From positions 1-64,000 of the forward strand of contig CALEJT010000003.1 in NCBI GenBank assembly GCA_937898685.1: a DNA stretch of 64,000 bases, read 5' to 3'. Source of the DNA: an uncultured Gammaproteobacteria bacterium (GTDB lineage Bacteria; Pseudomonadota; Gammaproteobacteria; Pseudomonadales; Pseudohongiellaceae). Under the pieces are notes generated by a model. The model worked only from the letters and a program-made list of their open reading frames with translations, ran no database searches and had not been told where the DNA came from. This document shows, one piece after another, positions 25,218 to 34,197 of the stretch. Position 1 is the stretch's first letter, and each line of letters opens with the position of its first letter. A program made the position numbers and the translations under genes.

Positions 25218-26333
25218 TCACTCAGGCTTGAGATATTGCTCGAGCAGTCCAGCTTCGAGCAGGTCGACGTAGTAGCTGGAAGGATCGCAGGAATCCTGCT
25301 CGCTCACGTCGAGGTTGTCTTCGCGTGCCATGCCACGCACACGCACGAGCGGCTCGGTGTAGAGTGGATCGTAGATGGTCATCGTGGCGTCGGCGGAAAG
25401 ACGATCGGCACTGAACACATAGCGTTCGACCGTACGCGTTCCTTCGCCCGACATCGGCAGGCCGGAACCATCGAGCCAACCCGGCAAGAGATGCGTGGTT
25501 TCGATCACCAGAGTGTTCTCGTCTTCCCAATGGCCAACGGAATAGCCGTTGGAAGTCGGACGCGTATCGGGCGGCGGCGTGCGGCCATCCATCCAGATGC
25601 GGCGCGGTGAATTGTGTTCGACGTAGAGGAAGAGATAGTGATCGCCAGCATCGTAGATCGACATGTTGTAAGGGTTGCCGAACATGCGCGGCAGACCGAG
25701 CGACATGCAGCGCAATGCGGTGTCGTCATACTTGCTGTTGGCTTCGCGCAGACGACGGCCTTCCTCGGTGAAGGGCGTGGGTTTCGGTTCGAGGTCGTCG
25801 ACGGTCACGCGGAATTTGTACGACTTGCGCCAGGGCCCGCTGATGTCGAAGGGATGATTGGGATTCATCTGGCCGTAGCCGTAGTTCTTGTTGGGATCGG
25901 CGTAGACCTGGTTGCGATCATAGGGCGGCGCACTGCCGGCTGCCTGCGCCACGTTGCCGAAGACCCGGCCATCGGCGAAGGTGCCGCCGCGGATGAAGAG
26001 TTTCTTCGCACCATTGCGGCCGAGTTGACCTTCGACGGTGATGACGTCACCGACCTTGATCGTATCCTTGAGCCAGTTCTGCTCGCGCAGAGAAGTGACG
26101 CTGCTGGTCTGCAGCTCCCAGGTTTCCGTGCTGCCGTCGGCGGCGGTGACTTCGACGCGGTAGCGCACGTGCGGGTTGGCGTAGCGCACTTCGCTCACGG
26201 TGCCCGTGATTTCACCGTGGGTGTTGCCGTCGAACTCGGCTTCGAACGAGTGGTGCGCAATCGCCACGTCGCTGCCGTAGAGAACGGCGGCCACCGCCAG
26301 AGTCAGCGACGCGTGTCTGATCGTCTTGAACAT
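25218..26333 (-). CDS. DUF6152-type exported protein (third paralog)
   Basis: The 371-residue protein has a signal peptide ending at VAIAHH (about residue 27), and HHSFEAEFDG begins the DUF6152 domain. VRYANPHVRYRV matches the NPHVH motif of the protein at 20226. The C-terminal region again carries the shared pattern CMSLGLPR, VGHWEDENTLVIET and VERYVF, although it is more diverged. AAGGGGAA precedes the ATG. It is probably co-transcribed with the upstream sugar-isomerase-like gene (46-nt gap). Three proteins of one family within 6 kb, on both strands around two proteases, suggest a recently expanded accessory locus. Function unknown. Confidence 0.78.
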   Translation of the reverse strand: MFKTIRHASLTLAVAAVLYGSDVAIAHHSFEAEFDGNTHGEITGTVSEVRYANPHVRYRVEVTAADGSTETWELQTSSVTSLREQNWLKDTIKVGDVITVEGQLGRNGAKKLFIRGGTFADGRVFGNVAQAAGSAPPYDRNQVYADPNKNYGYGQMNPNHPFDISGPWRKSYKFRVTVDDLEPKPTPFTEEGRRLREANSKYDDTALRCMSLGLPRMFGNPYNMSIYDAGDHYLFLYVEHNSPRRIWMDGRTPPPDTRPTSNGYSVGHWEDENTLVIETTHLLPGWLDGSGLPMSGEGTRTVERYVFSADRLSADATMTIYDPLYTEPLVRVRGMAREDNLDVSEQDSCDPSSYYVDLLEAGLLEQYLKPE

Positions 26334-26379
26334 GGATTCCCCTTGTTGTGATTGTCTGTTGTGTCGCGGCCGCCAGCAC

Positions 26380-27309
26380 TCAGGAGCGGCGCGCCCGCTC
26401 GATGTAGGGAGTGATGGTGTCGATACCCTTCGAAGCGACAGCGAACGGATCGCTGCGCCGGATATCCATATCGAACAATTCCAGCGATAGCGCTCGGTTG
26501 TAGCCCTTTTCCACCAGCTTGTCGAGGATGCGCTGCAGCGGCGCGATACCTTCGCCGGGGAAGGCGCGATCCTTCTGCTCGGCGACTTCGAGCGGCGGCT
26601 GCGCCGGCGTATCGGCGAAATGCACGTGATGGATTTCTCCCGGTTCGATCAGATCGAGGTCGTCGAACTTCGAGGGCCCTGCCCACAGATGATAGACGTC
26701 GACCATGAATTTCAGGTTGGGATGATTCATGGTGCGCACCACATGCAATGAAGTGCGCAGCGTGGCAACCAGTTTGGAAAGCCGCGTGAACTCCAGCATC
26801 AGCGCGATGCCATGGGGCTTGGCGATCTCCGCCGCCTGGTAAAGGTTTTCATACAACTGGTCGTAATCAGCCAACGTATGCTCCTCACTGGCGGTGGAAG
26901 GAATGACGAGACGATCTGCGCCGAGTGACTGCGCCATCTCGACTTTCCATTTGAGGTCTTCGATCGCTTCGTCGCGGCGCGGACCACTTTCATCGAGATA
27001 GAGCTGGTTGGTGGAGGAATAGGGAACGAGCCCGAGGTCGTCGATCAACTTGCGTGCCGAGCCCTTGCCGTGGACTGCTTCCCACTCACGCGCCTTGGCG
27101 AGATCCGGCTCGATCGCCTTGATGCCCGCACGCGCCCAGCCTTCGACCGTGGTGCGAAAGTCGTGTTCGCTCGAGGTGATGCCGTGCATGCATACGATGA
27201 GCCCCGAACCATCTGCGGCACGCGCTGGTGCCATCGAAGTCGCTCCGGCGACGAGTGCGCCGAATCCTGCCGACAAGGTCATGAAATTCCGCCTATTGAG
27301 ATCTGCCAT
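26380..27309 (-). CDS. Tat-exported sugar phosphate isomerase/epimerase-like TIM barrel
   Basis: The 309-residue protein carries a twin-arginine signal (LNRRNFMTLSAGFGALVAG, residues about 4-22, then APARAA). The rest is an AP-endonuclease-2/hydroxypyruvate-isomerase-like TIM barrel. Likely metal ligands are Glu in LMLEFTRLS, Asp/His in MVDVYHLW, His in HVHFADT and Glu in LSLELF. Start 27309 has GAGGGGAA upstream and begins the Tat signal; the longer frame to 27456 lacks both. Tat export fits a protein that folds with metal in the cytoplasm. Substrate is unknown; the phosphate in the family name need not apply to a periplasmic enzyme. Confidence 0.83.
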   Translation of the reverse strand: MADLNRRNFMTLSAGFGALVAGATSMAPARAADGSGLIVCMHGITSSEHDFRTTVEGWARAGIKAIEPDLAKAREWEAVHGKGSARKLIDDLGLVPYSSTNQLYLDESGPRRDEAIEDLKWKVEMAQSLGADRLVIPSTASEEHTLADYDQLYENLYQAAEIAKPHGIALMLEFTRLSKLVATLRTSLHVVRTMNHPNLKFMVDVYHLWAGPSKFDDLDLIEPGEIHHVHFADTPAQPPLEVAEQKDRAFPGEGIAPLQRILDKLVEKGYNRALSLELFDMDIRRSDPFAVASKGIDTITPYIERARRS

Positions 27310-27534
27310 GGGGTTCCCCTCGTCATAGTCCGTGTACCGCTGAGGTCTTGCTCTTGTCGGTTGGCGTAAAGCCTTGCGCCGGATATGCACCGCACTGCCT
27401 GCCCTGGAAGGAGGGGAATTCGCGGTGGCGAAATTTGAGCGCGTCCTTGCAAGCAATGCAATTGGCCCTAGATGAGAACTGCGTCCAGTTTCGGTTCAGG
27501 AAAAAGATTGCGATAGATGAGATAATCCGCGCCC

Positions 27535-29859
27535 ATGACTCGACGTCGTCCTACCTCTTCCAGCCGTTCCCGCCGTTCCGCCAAAGGCCCGGGCCTGTTC
27601 GCTCGCCTGTGGAAGCCTTTGTTCGTGCTTGGCCTCTTTGGCCTGCTCGTCCTCAGTGGATGGGGCCTGTGGGTGGACCAACAGATCCAACGCGATTTCC
27701 GCGCCCTGCAATGGTCGCTCCCCGCCCGCATCTATTCCCGCCCGCTGGAACTCTATGAAGGCATGCGCCTGACTTCCGACAGATTGGTTTCCTATCTGCA
27801 GGAGCTGGGCTATCGCCAGGACGGTAACCCAGATGGACCGGGTGAGTTCGCACGCAATGGCAGCCGTGTGGTGCTGCACACCCGTGGTTTCGATTTCTGG
27901 GATGGCAGGGAAGCACCGCAATGGGTGGAAGCCGTCTTCAGCGGCAGCGAACTGATCTCGCTGCGCGGCAAGGGCAATCAGTCGCTGTTGCTCGTACGCC
28001 TCGAACCGGTGGAGATCGCCCAGATCAACCCGGCGACCGGCGAAGACCGTCTGCCACTGCCGCTGTCCGCCTTCCCGCAGGATCTGATCAACGCGGTGAT
28101 CGCGGTCGAAGACCGCCGCTTCTATCGTCATCACGGCATCGATCCGCAGGGTCTCGCACGAGCCATGCTCGCCAACATCAAGGCGATGGCCTGGGTTCAG
28201 GGTGGCAGTACGCTCACGCAGCAGTTGGTCAAGAACCTCTACCTGACACGCGAACGCACACTGCGCCGCAAGATCGAGGAAGCCATGATGGCGGTGGCGC
28301 TCGAGCTGCATTTCAGCAAGGAAGAAATTCTCACCGCCTATCTCAATGAGGTCTTCCTCGGTCAGGACGGCAACCGCGCCATCCACGGCTTCGCCTTGGC
28401 GTCACAGTACTACTTCGGTCGTCCGCTCAACGAACTGGGTGTGGCGGATCTCGCCTTGCTCGCCGGTCTCTCGCGCGGCGCCTCCTTCTACAACCCGCAG
28501 CGCAATCCGGAACGCGCACGCAATCGCCGCAACGTCGTGCTCGCGAGCATGCTCGACCAGGGTTACATCTCACAGGAACAGTACGCTCGTGCGACGCAGG
28601 AAGAAGTGGTCACGCGCGCACGCCTCGCCCGTCGCGCTGCCTACCCTGCCTTCATGGAACTCGTGGCCGAACATCTGGCGCGTGACTACGACCAGAATGC
28701 GCTGCGCAGCGAAGGGCTGCGCATCTTCACCACGCTCGACATCTGGGCCCAGCAGGTGCTCGACGAGCATCTCGATGCGGCCGTGAAAGCCGTCGAACGT
28801 GGCGGTGAAAACTCGCCGCCGCTCGAGGCCGCCGTGGTGATCAGCGATGCCAACACCGGTGAAATCCGCGCCCTGGCCGGTAGCCGCAAGGGTGGTGGTT
28901 ACACGGGCTTCAACCGGGCGTTACAAGCGCGTCGTCAGATTGGTTCGCTGGTGAAACCTGCCGTTTACCTGGCAGCATTGGAATCGGGCCGCTTCAACCT
29001 CGCCTCGGTACTGCAGGACCGCCCCGTCAGTCTGAAACTGCAGAACGGCGACATCTGGGAGCCGCAGAACTACGAGCGCACCAGTGAAGGTGACGTCTAC
29101 TTCTTCGAAGCGTTGCAACGCTCGCTCAACCTCGCCACGGTGAATCTTGGTCTCGAACTGGGAGTGGATCGCGTGGTCGCGATGCTGCAGGACCTGGGCT
29201 ACCCCGGCAAATTGCAGCCCTTCCCGTCCGTGCTGCTCGGCGCCGTCGACATGACGCCGCTGCAAGTGGCGCAGATGTATCAGAGCTTCGCCAGCGGCGG
29301 CTTCCGCTCCCCGCCCCGCACTGTCCAGGCCGTGACCACCGCCGACGGCACGCCGCTCGAGTGGTACGGCGTACAGTCGTATCAGGTAGCCGATCCCGCC
29401 AACGTGTTCCTGCTGGAACACGCCATGCAGGGTGTCTTCACCGAAGGCACGGGCAAGACCATGGCCGGGCGTCTCGATCGTCATCTGCCGCTCGCCGGCA
29501 AGACCGGCACCACCAACGATCTGCGTGACAGCTGGTTCGCCGGCTTCGGCAACGACCTCGTCGGCGTAGTGTGGCTCGGTTACGACGACAACCGCGAAAC
29601 CAAGCTTACCGGCGCCACCGGCGCCCTCCGCGTCTGGACGGAGATCATGACGCGCCTCGACATCGAATCGCGTCCGCAGGTCCCACCCGCCGGCATCGTA
29701 TGGGAAGAAGTGGCCAGATATGCTTCGTCCGATCCCGCACGGCGTGACTGCAGCTACACGCGTCTCGTGCCCTTCCGCGAAAACAATCGTCTGGACATGG
29801 CCTGGTCGTGTGTGGTCAATGACTCCTTCTTCAACCGCCTGATGGATCGCTTCCGCTGA
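27535..29859 (+). CDS. mrcB: Penicillin-binding protein 1b, bifunctional transglycosylase/transpeptidase
   Basis: The 774-residue class A PBP has a basic cytoplasmic tail, one transmembrane helix (about 27-48) and a UB2H domain (about 60-145), which is diagnostic for the 1b type. The GT51 glycosyltransferase follows (about 165-340; EDRRFYRHHGID and QGGSTLTQQLVKNLYL). The transpeptidase has SxxK in GSLVKP (about 480), SxN in RSLNLA and KTGTTND. It polymerises and cross-links peptidoglycan at the outer face of the inner membrane. No ribosome site is visible before the ATG, and a -10-like GATAAT lies only 9 nt upstream of it (27521-27526), so a nearly leaderless transcript is possible. The TPR lipoprotein 20 nt downstream is a probable activator. 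Confidence 0.95.
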   Translation: MTRRRPTSSSRSRRSAKGPGLFARLWKPLFVLGLFGLLVLSGWGLWVDQQIQRDFRALQWSLPARIYSRPLELYEGMRLTSDRLVSYLQELGYRQDGNPDGPGEFARNGSRVVLHTRGFDFWDGREAPQWVEAVFSGSELISLRGKGNQSLLLVRLEPVEIAQINPATGEDRLPLPLSAFPQDLINAVIAVEDRRFYRHHGIDPQGLARAMLANIKAMAWVQGGSTLTQQLVKNLYLTRERTLRRKIEEAMMAVALELHFSKEEILTAYLNEVFLGQDGNRAIHGFALASQYYFGRPLNELGVADLALLAGLSRGASFYNPQRNPERARNRRNVVLASMLDQGYISQEQYARATQEEVVTRARLARRAAYPAFMELVAEHLARDYDQNALRSEGLRIFTTLDIWAQQVLDEHLDAAVKAVERGGENSPPLEAAVVISDANTGEIRALAGSRKGGGYTGFNRALQARRQIGSLVKPAVYLAALESGRFNLASVLQDRPVSLKLQNGDIWEPQNYERTSEGDVYFFEALQRSLNLATVNLGLELGVDRVVAMLQDLGYPGKLQPFPSVLLGAVDMTPLQVAQMYQSFASGGFRSPPRTVQAVTTADGTPLEWYGVQSYQVADPANVFLLEHAMQGVFTEGTGKTMAGRLDRHLPLAGKTGTTNDLRDSWFAGFGNDLVGVVWLGYDDNRETKLTGATGALRVWTEIMTRLDIESRPQVPPAGIVWEEVARYASSDPARRDCSYTRLVPFRENNRLDMAWSCVVNDSFFNRLMDRFR

Positions 29860-29879
29860 TTTCGATCGAGGGTTTCTGG

Positions 29880-30383
29880 ATGCAAAAGATCGTTCCCTTA
29901 GCACTCGCGCTGGCTTTGCTTGGCGGCTGTACCACCACCGTCTACTACCCACCCGGCACCACACCGCCGGTCCCGGTGGAGGAAAGGAGTACGCAGGCGC
30001 CCGGCACGCAGTCCGGACAAACCGACCAGAGTGGCAGCCCGGTAACCGTGAATCCGGCCATCATCACCACGCCGCCACCCCGCCCCCCGACCTCACCACA
30101 GCCGCCGGCGACGCAGCCTACGCCCGCCAGCCCACTGGACGACGACATCCGCGCCGCGATGCAGGGTGGAGACTTCGAACGCGCCGCGGCGCTCACGGAA
30201 CGTGCTTTGCGTATCCGTCCGCGCGAAGCGACACTGTGGTACAACCTGGCGTCGATCCGCTTCAATCAGGGCCGTATGGAAGAAGCGGAAGGCCACGCTC
30301 AACGCGCGCTGAGCTTCAGCACCGATCCGAACCAGCGTCGTGAAATCGAGACCTTGCTGACGCAGATCCGCGCCCGACGTTGA
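29880..30383 (+). CDS. TPR lipoprotein, probable LpoP-type PBP1b activator
   Basis: The 167-residue protein has a lipoprotein signal (LLGGC, Cys17), a Pro/Thr/Gln-rich flexible linker (about 20-88) and two TPR-like helical repeats (about 90-165; AMQGGDFERAAALTERALRI, ATLWYNLASIRFNQGRMEEA). The order outer-membrane anchor, long linker and TPR domain, together with its position 20 nt after the PBP1b gene, matches LpoP of Pseudomonas, which activates PBP1b from the outer membrane. E. coli LpoB does the same job with a different fold. The assignment rests on synteny and architecture. A bidirectional terminator follows. Confidence 0.78.
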   Translation: MQKIVPLALALALLGGCTTTVYYPPGTTPPVPVEERSTQAPGTQSGQTDQSGSPVTVNPAIITTPPPRPPTSPQPPATQPTPASPLDDDIRAAMQGGDFERAAALTERALRIRPREATLWYNLASIRFNQGRMEEAEGHAQRALSFSTDPNQRREIETLLTQIRARR

Positions 30384-30413
30384 GATCCACCGCAACACCT
30401 GCCGATCAACAAC

Positions 30414-30442
30414 AAAAAGGCCGCTCGATGAGCGGCCTTTTT
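30414..30442. terminator. Bidirectional Rho-independent terminator
   Basis: A 13-bp perfect stem, AAAAAGGCCGCTC (30414-30426) and GAGCGGCCTTTTT (30430-30442), has a GAT loop. It has five As on the left and five Ts on the right, so it ends transcripts from both the lipoprotein gene and the convergent FMN oxidoreductase gene (stop at 30464). Confidence 0.94.
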
Positions 30443-30463
30443 CGTTTCGCCTGAACCGTAAAG

Positions 30464-31687
30464 TCAGAGCGGTGCGCGATTGATGTGGTCGATCTGGCGT
30501 TGACCGGCGTCGATCACGTAGTCGCTGGTGATGCTGGCCAAGGTGGGCGTACCGCTGCCGCGCATGCAGATGGCAAGCTCGCGGTTGAGCAGGTCGAGCA
30601 CGCGTTCCACACCGGCCTGACCGAAGGCACCGAGACCCCAGCAGTAGGGACGGCCAATGGCCACGGCGCTGGCACCCAGGGCCAGGGCCTTGAATACGTC
30701 GGTACCGCGACGGATGCCACCATCGATCATCACAGGAACACGGCCATTCACGGCTGCCACTACTTCCGGCAGGCACTCGATGGTGCCGCGACCGGTGTCG
30801 GTGGCGCGGCCACCATGGTTCGACACGATGATGCCGTCGGCACCGTACTCTACGGCCAGGGCGGCGTCTTCTGCGGTTTCCAGGCCCTTGATCACCACGT
30901 TCATCTTGGTGACCTCCTTCATGCGGGCGATCACTTCCCAGGTCAGGCGCGGGTCGACCAAACCGCTCTGCGCGAGACCTTCGAACATGGGCTTCTGCTT
31001 GCCGGGATAGTGGCATTCCTCGCAGAAGCGGGTGTCCTTGCGCGCCCAGATGGCCTGGGTTTCGGTGTTACGACCACCGGGCAGGTCGATGGTGAAACAG
31101 ACGGTGGTGCAACCGGCACGCTCGGCGCGCTGCAGCATCTTGACCGTGTTTTCCCATACGTTGGTGGAGTAGAGCTGATACCACATACCCTTGCCGTCGC
31201 GGGCTTCCATCACCTGTTCGATGGGATGCGAGGCCTGGGTGGAGATGATCATGAAATTGTTCTTCGCGGCCGAGGCACGCGCCGCGCCGGTTTCGGCATC
31301 ACGATGCATGGCACCACAGCTGCCGACGGGAGCCAGAATGATCGGTGAGTCAGCCTTGGCGCCGAGGAAATCGATCTTGGTATCGATCGTTTCGACGTTC
31401 ACGAGGCGCCGCGGGCGAATCTGGAAACGGGTATAACCTTCGCGGTTGGCGTGCAGGGTGCCATCGCTGTCGGTGCCACTGATCAGGTAGCCGAAGTGCG
31501 CCGGCGGGACCTTCTCGCGGGCGATGGCCTCCATTTCGAAGACGTTGATGACTTCAGAGGGATCCTTCAGTTTTTCTGCCAGCGATTCTTCGACTTCCTG
31601 AGCAAAGGCCTCGTAGCTCGTCAGTAGCGGACTGGCAGCAAGGAACTTCAGAAATTCACGGCGAACCTTGGATTGGAATTGAGACAT
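30464..31687 (-). CDS. FMN-dependent alpha-hydroxyacid oxidoreductase with Tat signal
   Basis: The 407-residue protein has an N-terminal RREFLKFLAASPLL, which fits the Tat consensus, followed by an Ala-Phe-Ala cleavage site (YEAFAQE). The remainder is the FMN TIM barrel of the glycolate oxidase / L-lactate dehydrogenase / lactate monooxygenase family: ILAPVGSCGAMH, the catalytic His-Arg in IIVSNHGGRATD, and the phosphate loop VPVMIDGGIRRGTDVFKALALGASAVAIGRP. The usual SNHGGRQLD reads SNHGGRATDT. Most relatives are cytoplasmic or inner-face membrane enzymes, so export is unusual; Tat would carry the flavin-loaded fold. Its acceptor in the periplasm would probably be a cytochrome c. Substrate unknown. 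Confidence 0.85.
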   Translation of the reverse strand: MSQFQSKVRREFLKFLAASPLLTSYEAFAQEVEESLAEKLKDPSEVINVFEMEAIAREKVPPAHFGYLISGTDSDGTLHANREGYTRFQIRPRRLVNVETIDTKIDFLGAKADSPIILAPVGSCGAMHRDAETGAARASAAKNNFMIISTQASHPIEQVMEARDGKGMWYQLYSTNVWENTVKMLQRAERAGCTTVCFTIDLPGGRNTETQAIWARKDTRFCEECHYPGKQKPMFEGLAQSGLVDPRLTWEVIARMKEVTKMNVVIKGLETAEDAALAVEYGADGIIVSNHGGRATDTGRGTIECLPEVVAAVNGRVPVMIDGGIRRGTDVFKALALGASAVAIGRPYCWGLGAFGQAGVERVLDLLNRELAICMRGSGTPTLASITSDYVIDAGQRQIDHINRAPL

Positions 31688-31750
31688 GTTCCCCCCTACT
31701 CCTGCGTATTTATGGGTGTTTTTTTGATTCTTTTAGTGATTTTCGCCGTT

Positions 31751-32353
31751 TCAGGGCGCGAGCGACTTTAACCAAAACTCCAGGGCTTTTGAAGTCTGCT
31801 CCGGCTGGTCCACATCCTTCCACACGTAGTGCGCGCGCAGCTCCGGATGCTTGCGATAGCCCCGCTTCTGCCAAAAACGGTCGAGCGGTTCATAACCGGC
31901 GGGACGCAATGGATGATCGACGGGTCGTACTACTGAACAGAAGGCGTAGTAATCGAAACCACCCAGTTCACGCGCATGCGCTTCGCGCTCCTCGAAGAAA
32001 CGCACACCCAGCCCACGACCACGAAAATCGCGGCGCAGTACGGATTCCGCACAGTAAAAAATTTTCGTGGGATCGTAACCGGCGTCGATGAATGGCTGTT
32101 GGAAACTGCTTTCTTCGGCGCGTAGCGGGATACCAGTGGAGGCTCCCACCACTTGATTATCCGCAAAGGCCACCACAACTACTGCATCAGGGCTATTGAC
32201 GTAAGTCTGAAGGTAGTTACGCTCATACTCCATTGAGCCGTCGTAAAGATAGGGAAACTCACGGAACACCTCGATCCTCAGATGCGCCACGGCATCGAGG
32301 TAATCCGTGATGGCAGTTCCCGAAAAACGTTTGACTGTCAGAACCTCAGACAT
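31751..32353 (-). CDS. GNAT-family N-acetyltransferase
   Basis: The 200-residue protein shows the GNAT acetyl-CoA loop in LRRDFRGRGLGVRFFEERE (Q/RxxGxG/A pattern), preceded by strand-forming VVVVAFADNQVVGASTG. An aromatic C-terminal part (GFDYYAFCSVVRP, FWQKRGYRKHPEL) may form the acceptor pocket. ATG 32353 has GGAG nine bases upstream; the frame extends 87 nt further without a ribosome site. It stands alone, divergent from the ankyrin gene. Acceptor substrate cannot be inferred. Confidence 0.85.
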   Translation of the reverse strand: MSEVLTVKRFSGTAITDYLDAVAHLRIEVFREFPYLYDGSMEYERNYLQTYVNSPDAVVVVAFADNQVVGASTGIPLRAEESSFQQPFIDAGYDPTKIFYCAESVLRRDFRGRGLGVRFFEEREAHARELGGFDYYAFCSVVRPVDHPLRPAGYEPLDRFWQKRGYRKHPELRAHYVWKDVDQPEQTSKALEFWLKSLAP

Positions 32354-32460
32354 CGGCAGTCTCCAAAGTAAAAGAACGCGGCATTGTAGGCGTCGTTTAT
32401 CCGCAAGGGAAAGCAGGCAGGTTCCTGTCTGGTCAAGCACCTGCGCGGTATTGAGCCTAG

Positions 32461-32488
32461 CCTTGAGGGTCGCTCAAGGGGATATGAT
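32461..32488 (+). promoter_or_regulatory. Inverted repeat and -10 box upstream of the ankyrin gene
   Basis: CCTTGAG (32461-32467) and CTCAAGG (32473-32479) form a perfect 7-bp inverted repeat with a 5-nt centre. Four bases later comes TATGAT (32483-32488), five of six matches to the sigma-70 -10. No good -35 lies at 17 bp; the repeat occupies that region, as for an activator or repressor site. The ATG is 95 nt downstream. Confidence 0.42.
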
Positions 32489-32582
32489 CGGCATTCCAAA
32501 TATGTCAGGTCGTGCGCGTTTGGCGGGTCTTGAGCCCTGTAGATCTGCCAAGCACAAGAGTTCAAAAGGGGGGAAAGGGCAC

Positions 32583-34181
32583 ATGTCCCAAGCGGATCAA
32601 ATCATCCATCGTCATTCAAAAATCTGGCGAGGCGTTACGCTGGCCAGTTGTCTATTTTCCCTGACCCTGCTGTCCCTCCCTCAGGCTCATGCCGAGGAGG
32701 ATCGCCGGCTGCCCGAAGCAGCCATGAAGCGCGACGTCGCTACAGTGCGCGCCCTGCTCAAGGAAGGCGTAGACCCCAACACCAAAGGCCGCTTCGCCAC
32801 TCCCGCTCTGCATTGGCTGGTGCGTGTGGATGAAGTGGATGCCGTGAAAGAAATCCTGAAGGCCGGCGCAGATCCCAATGCCACCACTGACCAGGGTGTC
32901 AGCGCATTGAGCATCGCGATCAGCAACGCCAATACCGCCATCGTCAAACTCCTGCTCGAGGCCGGCGCCGACCCGAATACCCGGGAACCCGCCGGTGAAA
33001 CCGTTTTGATGACTGCCGCCGCCGTGGGTGAGCCAGGTGTGATCACCGCGCTGCTCGAAGCCGGCGCGGAAGTCGATGCCGTCGATCGCGATTTCGGCCA
33101 GACCGCCTTGATGGTCGCAGCACGTGAAGGTCACGTCGAAGCGACGCGTCTGCTGTTGAAAGCCGGCGCCAATCCCAACGTCGCCACGAAGATCGGTGAA
33201 GCCCCGGCGTGGATACGCCCCAATTCACAGCCGGGCTTCGGTTTCGGCGTGGGCATCATCCGTGGCGGCACGCCCAAGGACCGCGGCCGTCGTGAACCTC
33301 AGCCCGGCGGTATGACGCCGTTGCTGTACGCCGCACGTGGCGGTCATGTCGAAGTGGGTCAGCTCCTGCTGGATGCCGGCGCCGATCTGAACGCCCGCGA
33401 AGCCAACGACATCTGGCCGCTCCTGATGGCCATCTCCAACAACAAGCTGGACATGGCGCATTTTCTGTTGAAACAGCCGAACGTCCTCATCAATGGCCAG
33501 GACTGGTACGGCCGCAGTCCAATCTGGGAAGCCGTGAACGTGCGTAACCTCTACGTACATAATGCGACGTTCGTGAACGATATCGATCGCCCGCCGTTCA
33601 TACCGCTCATCAAGGCACTTTTGGATGCCGGAGCGGATCCGAACGTGCGTACCAAAGAAACGCCGCCGGTTCGCCACCATCTCTTACCCATTACCGGTAC
33701 GCTCGAATGGGTGGACTTCACCGGGCAGACCCCCTTCCTGTCTGCCGCGCTGGCCGGCGACGTGACGATCATGAAGATGCTGCTCGAATACGGCGCCGAC
33801 CCGAACATCCACACCTTCGAAGGTACCTCACCGCTCATGGCAGCCGCTGGGGTGAACTGGGTAGTGGCCCAAACCTTCACGGAAGGTGAAGAACAATTGC
33901 TCGAGGCCGTCAAACTCTGTTACGAGCTCGGCAATGACGTGAATCAAGCCAACTCCATGGGCATTACCGCACTCATGGGCGCGGCCAACCGCGGGTCCGA
34001 CGACATCATTCGCTGGCTCGTGGACAAGGGCGCCGATCTCACGGTGCTCGACAATGAAAACCGCAGTGCACTCGACTGGGCCAAGGGGGTGTTCCTTGCT
34101 ACCCACCCAGCCGAACCGAAACCGAGTTCCATCGCTCTCATCACTGAGCTTCTGACGGCTCAGGGCAAGCCAGTCCGTTGA
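32583..34181 (+). CDS. Exported ankyrin-repeat protein
   Basis: The 532-residue protein has a signal peptide (hydrophobic core about 18-34, cleavage at AHAEE) and about nine ankyrin repeats through residue 510. Recognisable units include VKEILKAGADPNA, VKLLLEAGADPNT, ATRLLLKAGANPNV, VGQLLLDAGADLNA, IKALLDAGADPNV and MKMLLEYGADPNI. Two insertions interrupt the array near residues 205-235 and 330-390. ATG 32583 has AAAGGG upstream; earlier in-frame starts lack a signal. It begins an operon with the DUF1592-family cytochrome (16-nt gap) and the DUF1552 protein. A scaffolding role for the next two proteins in the periplasm is inference. Confidence 0.88.
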   Translation: MSQADQIIHRHSKIWRGVTLASCLFSLTLLSLPQAHAEEDRRLPEAAMKRDVATVRALLKEGVDPNTKGRFATPALHWLVRVDEVDAVKEILKAGADPNATTDQGVSALSIAISNANTAIVKLLLEAGADPNTREPAGETVLMTAAAVGEPGVITALLEAGAEVDAVDRDFGQTALMVAAREGHVEATRLLLKAGANPNVATKIGEAPAWIRPNSQPGFGFGVGIIRGGTPKDRGRREPQPGGMTPLLYAARGGHVEVGQLLLDAGADLNAREANDIWPLLMAISNNKLDMAHFLLKQPNVLINGQDWYGRSPIWEAVNVRNLYVHNATFVNDIDRPPFIPLIKALLDAGADPNVRTKETPPVRHHLLPITGTLEWVDFTGQTPFLSAALAGDVTIMKMLLEYGADPNIHTFEGTSPLMAAAGVNWVVAQTFTEGEEQLLEAVKLCYELGNDVNQANSMGITALMGAANRGSDDIIRWLVDKGADLTVLDNENRSALDWAKGVFLATHPAEPKPSSIALITELLTAQGKPVR

Positions 34182-34197
34182 CGGAGGTTCGTTCAAG

